From the NCBI RefSeq assembly GCF_030463565.1, contig NC_134645.1, forward strand, positions 1,309,501-1,373,500: a DNA stretch of 64,000 nt, read 5' to 3'. Below the pieces are notes generated by a model. That model was not told where the DNA came from. It searched no databases and saw only the letters and a program-made list of their open reading frames with translations. The DNA is from Pelecanus crispus (Eukaryota > Chordata > Aves > Pelecaniformes > Pelecanidae). The translations under genes were made by a program, and so were the position numbers. Positions 60,209-64,000 of this stretch are shown here, one piece after another. Positions within the stretch are counted from its first letter, which is position 1, and each line of letters opens with the position of its first letter.

Positions 60209-60378
60209 GGTCGCCATCCCTGGAAGCGTTCAAAAAATGGGCAGACGTGGCACTTTGGGGCATGGTTTAGTCTGGTCTACCCTTAATTGGTTTAGTGTGG
60301 ACTTGGTAGTGTTAGGTTAATGGTTGGACTGGATGATCTTAAAGGTCTTTTGCAACCTAAACGATTCTATGATTCTAT
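60209..60378 (+). mobile_element. CR1 LINE 3' end (simple type, intronic)
   Basis: It begins within CCATCCCTGGAAGCGTTCAA, passes through the linker CTGGTCTACCCTTAATTGGT and ends in GATTCTATGATTCTA. It lies in the presumed GZF1 intron, in sense orientation. Confidence 0.94.
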
Positions 60379-63352
60379 TTACTGCAACATTTGTCGTCGT
60401 CATTCCCGTTGCTGTGGATGGGAATTCCTCCAGAATCTTCTCTTGTCGTTACGTGTTAATGAAGTGTAAAAAGTAAGGAGAAAATAGGTTTCCTAATCCT
60501 TTGGGGATAAGAAGCTTCTTCCTTACCTCCAAAATGAATGCAAAATACTTGGAAATCTTCAATTACCTAACTTTTTTTGGGGGGGGAATCTTACATACTG
60601 TTTTATACCCCTAAAACATTGTGTTCTACTCCCAATCTCATGAAACTGTAAAAAATGAAAACAAACTATATTCAACACCACTTCAGAAAACTGAAGGTCG
60701 ATTTCCTCTCCAAAGGGTAACAAAAAGTACAGTCTCATGTTTTCTGAAGAAAAAAAAAATTGCGTGACTTGGATTTATTTGTGGCATTTTTCATCAGAAA
60801 GACGTTTCAGTAAACAACTTCTGGGCTGATGTAATCTAGAACCAGCTGAACTAAAGACATGATGTTGGAACGTACCTCTCCATTTGGCTTAGTGTCAGGT
60901 GTTAGTGTTAGAGCTCACATGGGAGCGCGTATCAAGAATTTATCGCAGATGGGGATCTTAAAAAGGAGGAGGAGGAAATTAGCACGCGCTCTGCTCATTG
61001 ATTTCTTTAAGCGCTACTGATCGGTGAGCTTTGCAAGGCTGGGGTCAGTTCTGCACAGAAACACAGAATGATATCCTGCTGGAAAACATTAAGAAGGGCA
61101 AGGGGACAGATTAAGTGGAAGCTTTTCTGAATTTGCAGGCTGAAGATAGGTATTAAACTCCGGCTCTGCGCTTCTTCCTGCAGCCTGCAAGTGTGCCGTA
61201 GGAGCTTCTAGGATTTTGTCTCCACATAGCTGGTGGTCGCTGGTAGGGAATGGTTGGCAGACTTTGAGTTGGGGCATTTTAAAGATTTAAAGAATTCTGC
61301 TGGCCAGAATTCATAAGGCAGAGACTGTGATAATTATTGTACGTTTGTAGGAGTCTGGACATGAGCAGTCCTTTTCTGACAGAATTTAGACAATGCTATT
61401 TTGCACATCCTTCCCCCTTAATTTCTAGCTTCTGTGGGATGTTTTAACACGTGCTTTGTCTTTTTCTTCTAGTTACTTTTCCCAAGTATTTTTCCTGTAG
61501 TAATATTTTTGTTTTCTTTTCTCTGAGTAAACATCTTTGAACTTGCTAGCAGTGAGGAGGTTCTGCACCAGCTAGGGGAGAAGGCTGAGATTCCAAGCAG
61601 TCCCGTTGACTGGGGTGGGACTTCTCACAGGAGCTCATCGAGTACTCAGGGTCAAACCCACAATTAAGTACAAGTATTTGCGGTTCTGCATCACTCGTTT
61701 ACAGATGTTTTATATCTAGCAGAAATCTTATCCTTTTCCTGCGAATGTAGCTGTACGCATTCCGGTGGCACTTAACGGCGTCATTAGAAAATCGGTTTAA
61801 ACCTTTAAATGCAGTTTTCAAAACATGATTTGGGGTGTCGCAAGCACTGAATTACTTACGCCTTGCAGGTTAGAAGATGATTACCCTTGGCGGTGCTTGC
61901 TGCAGAAGCTTGTAAATAGGAAGAGTATTCTCAGAGCTATCTTTTAATTTTGCTATTCAAACCTATTCACTCTAGACTATGTATTGTATTTGACTTCCTG
62001 AGACTTTATGTTGAAGACGCATTTGTCTTCTTAATCAGATGGTTTATATCTGCCAGGAATGTATTTAATATAATGTCAAACATAATTTAGATGAGAAGCA
62101 AAAGTACTGTTTGGTGTCATTTTCTGCCAAGCATTATTACTGAGAGGGAAGCACGGCAAGCCAAGCTTAAACAGAGCCTTTAAGCAATAACAAGCCGATT
62201 CGTCTGTTTATTTTGGCTTGATGTTCTTCCCTTGGTTACAAAGCTGTTGTAAGCATGTGCTGAATAATAGCTATTTAAAAACTATGCTAGATGGGGACTA
62301 TCAGGTTAGAGGATCAGATCAGAGCATCTAAAGGCCTCAGTAAGGTTGACAGCATCATTGTTGTGCTTTATGGGCAGGGGTAAAGGAGACTTCTTGTTCC
62401 AGCCATATAGGTGGCATATGCAGGTTGAGACAGGAAAGCCACAGAGCTCTCAGGCGTCAGATTTTCTGTGATAATAGCTGGTATCTGTCTCTAGAGCTGG
62501 CAGGGAAATGCAAATTGTTCTTTCTGAAAATGTCAAAAAACTTCTGACCCCTCTGTCTGGTGATTGAGAAGGAGCAGTTTTGCAACTTTTATTTTTATGT
62601 AAAATGTTTTAGTTTTATTTTTCAAAAAAACCCCACCACTACCTTCTCAAAAAAATTGCTGCTATTTCTAAATGCATAGTTTGTCCCTGTATATTATTTA
62701 AGTGGCCAAGTACAATAGAACTTACTATCATTATTAACCCCTAGGTTTGATTGTTTACGGGCGGGGGGGCAGGGGCGGAACAGAAACAAAACTGAACTGG
62801 ATGCAAAGATTTATCCCTCTGCTTTGGCACAAGGGGCTGCCTGCCGCAGTGCGTGGAGCCTGGCGTGACTGTGAAAACACAGGCGCTGTTCCAACACCAG
62901 CCGGGAAACAATCGGAAGTGCAGTGTGCTTCAGTTGCCCCTCAGTACAAGGCGGGTGGGGAAAGATGCTTGTTTCCACGGTAAATTGTTGTGACCTCGAC
63001 CGTGGAAAAGCGCTTGTATGAAGAGCGTTTTATTATTAAGCTGGGCCAATCACGTTACTTGTATTTTGTTCCTGTTAACCACCTGTGCTACAGAATATTC
63101 GCTCTGAAGGGTGAATCTAATAGATTTAGAGTGCAAATCTAAGTGTGTGACTGTAATAAACCCAGTGTGTTTGCTGATGACGGTTGCACTGATAGAAGTA
63201 ACCTTGAGGTCTTTACCATGTCCTGTAAATTAGGAATTAGGACATGGATCTCCACTGAGCTTTTTTTTAAGTGATTGATGTACATGAATGGAAAGGTAGC
63301 TTATGGAAGAGGGAGAGCAAGCATTCAAACATTTGTCTCTTTTTCTGGCAGG

Positions 63353-64000
63353 ATGGAGAAAAAGAAAATTCTAATGAAATCCAAGGTTGCCGCTCCTAAC
63401 CTCCTGAGGGCACTGCATTCTCTGTACCAGTTCGGTCACCTCTGTGATGTGACAGTTCACACACAGCATCTTGGAATTCAGGAGGAGTTTCTGGTTCACA
63501 AAGCTGTCTTGGCAGCTTCCAGCAACTATTTCAAGGGGCTGTTCCTGCATGATGAGATGCTGGACACCAAGAATTGCACGGTGACTCTGCAAGACATTTA
63601 CACGGAAGAGTTCACCTCCTTCCTGGAGTTTGTTTACACTGCGGAAGTGGAGATTGAAGCGGAAAAACTGCAGCGGATGAAAGAAATAGCCGAAAGACTT
63701 GAATGCAAGGATTTGCTGGACATTTGTGAAGAAGTGAAAGCAGAGGGCAGGAAGGGTTTAGATTTGAGCCTCCATCTGAAAGGTGAGCTGTGTGAAAATG
63801 GTGGGCCACAGTGGACTCGCATCCAGCAAGAGGAGGACCACAAACTGAGTAACTCTTCCCAAGTTGTGGCAATACCCATGCAGAGGAAACTTTGGGATAG
63901 GCAAAAACATAAAAAGTTGCTGGCTGGCTACGAACTCATTGAAGGCCAACCGGCAAGCCTGGAGCAAGAGGACACTGCTTTTCCAGAACCAAAATCCAGG
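63353..64000 (+). CDS. GZF1: GZF1, BTB/POZ zinc-finger transcriptional repressor (5' part, first 216 codons)
   Basis: GZF1 is a nuclear BTB-C2H2 zinc-finger protein, induced by GDNF in mammals and acting as a sequence-specific repressor. The 216 residues seen contain a complete BTB domain (about 21-127). Hallmarks are GHLCDVTV (28-35, with the conserved Asp at 32), HKAVLAASSNYFKGLF (49-64) and FLEFVYTAEVEIEAEKLQRM (90-109). A hydrophilic linker with a basic patch (178-190) follows, as in the family. The zinc fingers lie beyond the right edge, so the gene is cut by the window and not truncated biologically. The ATG is the first in the exon and lies two bases after the splice acceptor. The call among BTB-ZF proteins rests on similarity of the BTB end to human GZF1 and on CD93 as neighbour. 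Confidence 0.9.
   Translation, partial: MEKKKILMKSKVAAPNLLRALHSLYQFGHLCDVTVHTQHLGIQEEFLVHKAVLAASSNYFKGLFLHDEMLDTKNCTVTLQDIYTEEFTSFLEFVYTAEVEIEAEKLQRMKEIAERLECKDLLDICEEVKAEGRKGLDLSLHLKGELCENGGPQWTRIQQEEDHKLSNSSQVVAIPMQRKLWDRQKHKKLLAGYELIEGQPASLEQEDTAFPEPKSR

Larger units (their letters stand above)
57151..63351 (+). other. GZF1: Probable first intron of GZF1
   Basis: Bounded by the donor at 57151 and the acceptor CTTTTTCTGGCAG ending at 63351. AT-rich apart from the island, with a CR1 at 60209-60378. A second acceptor-like sequence (GTGCACTTTGCTTTCCAG near 57505-57522) suggests that an additional untranslated exon is possible. No other coding exon is visible. Confidence 0.55.

Overview
The window is vertebrate nuclear DNA, almost certainly from a bird. 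The main evidence is CR1 LINE 3' ends (a conserved tail ending in ATTCTATG-type octamers) at about ten places, one solo LTR of a type I recognise from bird ERVL elements, and the absence of mammalian SINEs or L1. There is no operon structure, CRISPR array, rRNA or tRNA that I can see. Two protein-coding genes are supported. CD93 lies on the minus strand (coding 7321-9096). The start of GZF1 lies on the plus strand (coding from 63353, running off the right edge). Both belong to the human 20p11.21 neighbourhood THBD-CD93-NXT1-GZF1-NAPB, and the two are divergently oriented as in human, so the window looks like the orthologous avian segment. THBD would be expected to the left of base 1.

Layout. 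1-2300: AT-rich low-complexity sequence, including a trinucleotide patch and a roughly 700 bp pentanucleotide (ATTCT-type) satellite that runs directly into a CR1 3' end. 2300-7320: unique sequence, at least part of which is probably the CD93 3' UTR. 7321-9400: the CD93 coding exon and promoter in a GC-rich island. 9400-56880: a gene desert of about 47 kb holding eight full or partial CR1 copies, a roughly 565 bp solo LTR, many A/T homopolymer runs and much unique sequence with no convincing ORF. 56880-57480: a CpG island with YY1-like motifs, a G-quadruplex-prone tract and a splice donor, which I read as the GZF1 promoter and non-coding first exon. 57151-63351: the probable first intron of GZF1, with one CR1. 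63352-64000: the first coding exon of GZF1, encoding its BTB domain.

The two genes are not known to form a pathway. CD93 is an endothelial/myeloid C-type-lectin-like receptor and GZF1 is a BTB zinc-finger repressor. They share a neighbourhood, not a function. I found no clear case of a new biological system. The observations most worth checking are a CR1 subfamily that seems to carry two 3' ends in tandem, a pentamer satellite sitting where a CR1 tail should be, a CD93 stop codon lying inside a splice-donor-like sequence, a hexapeptide minisatellite in the CD93 stalk, and the lack of a visible NXT1 gene where synteny predicts one.
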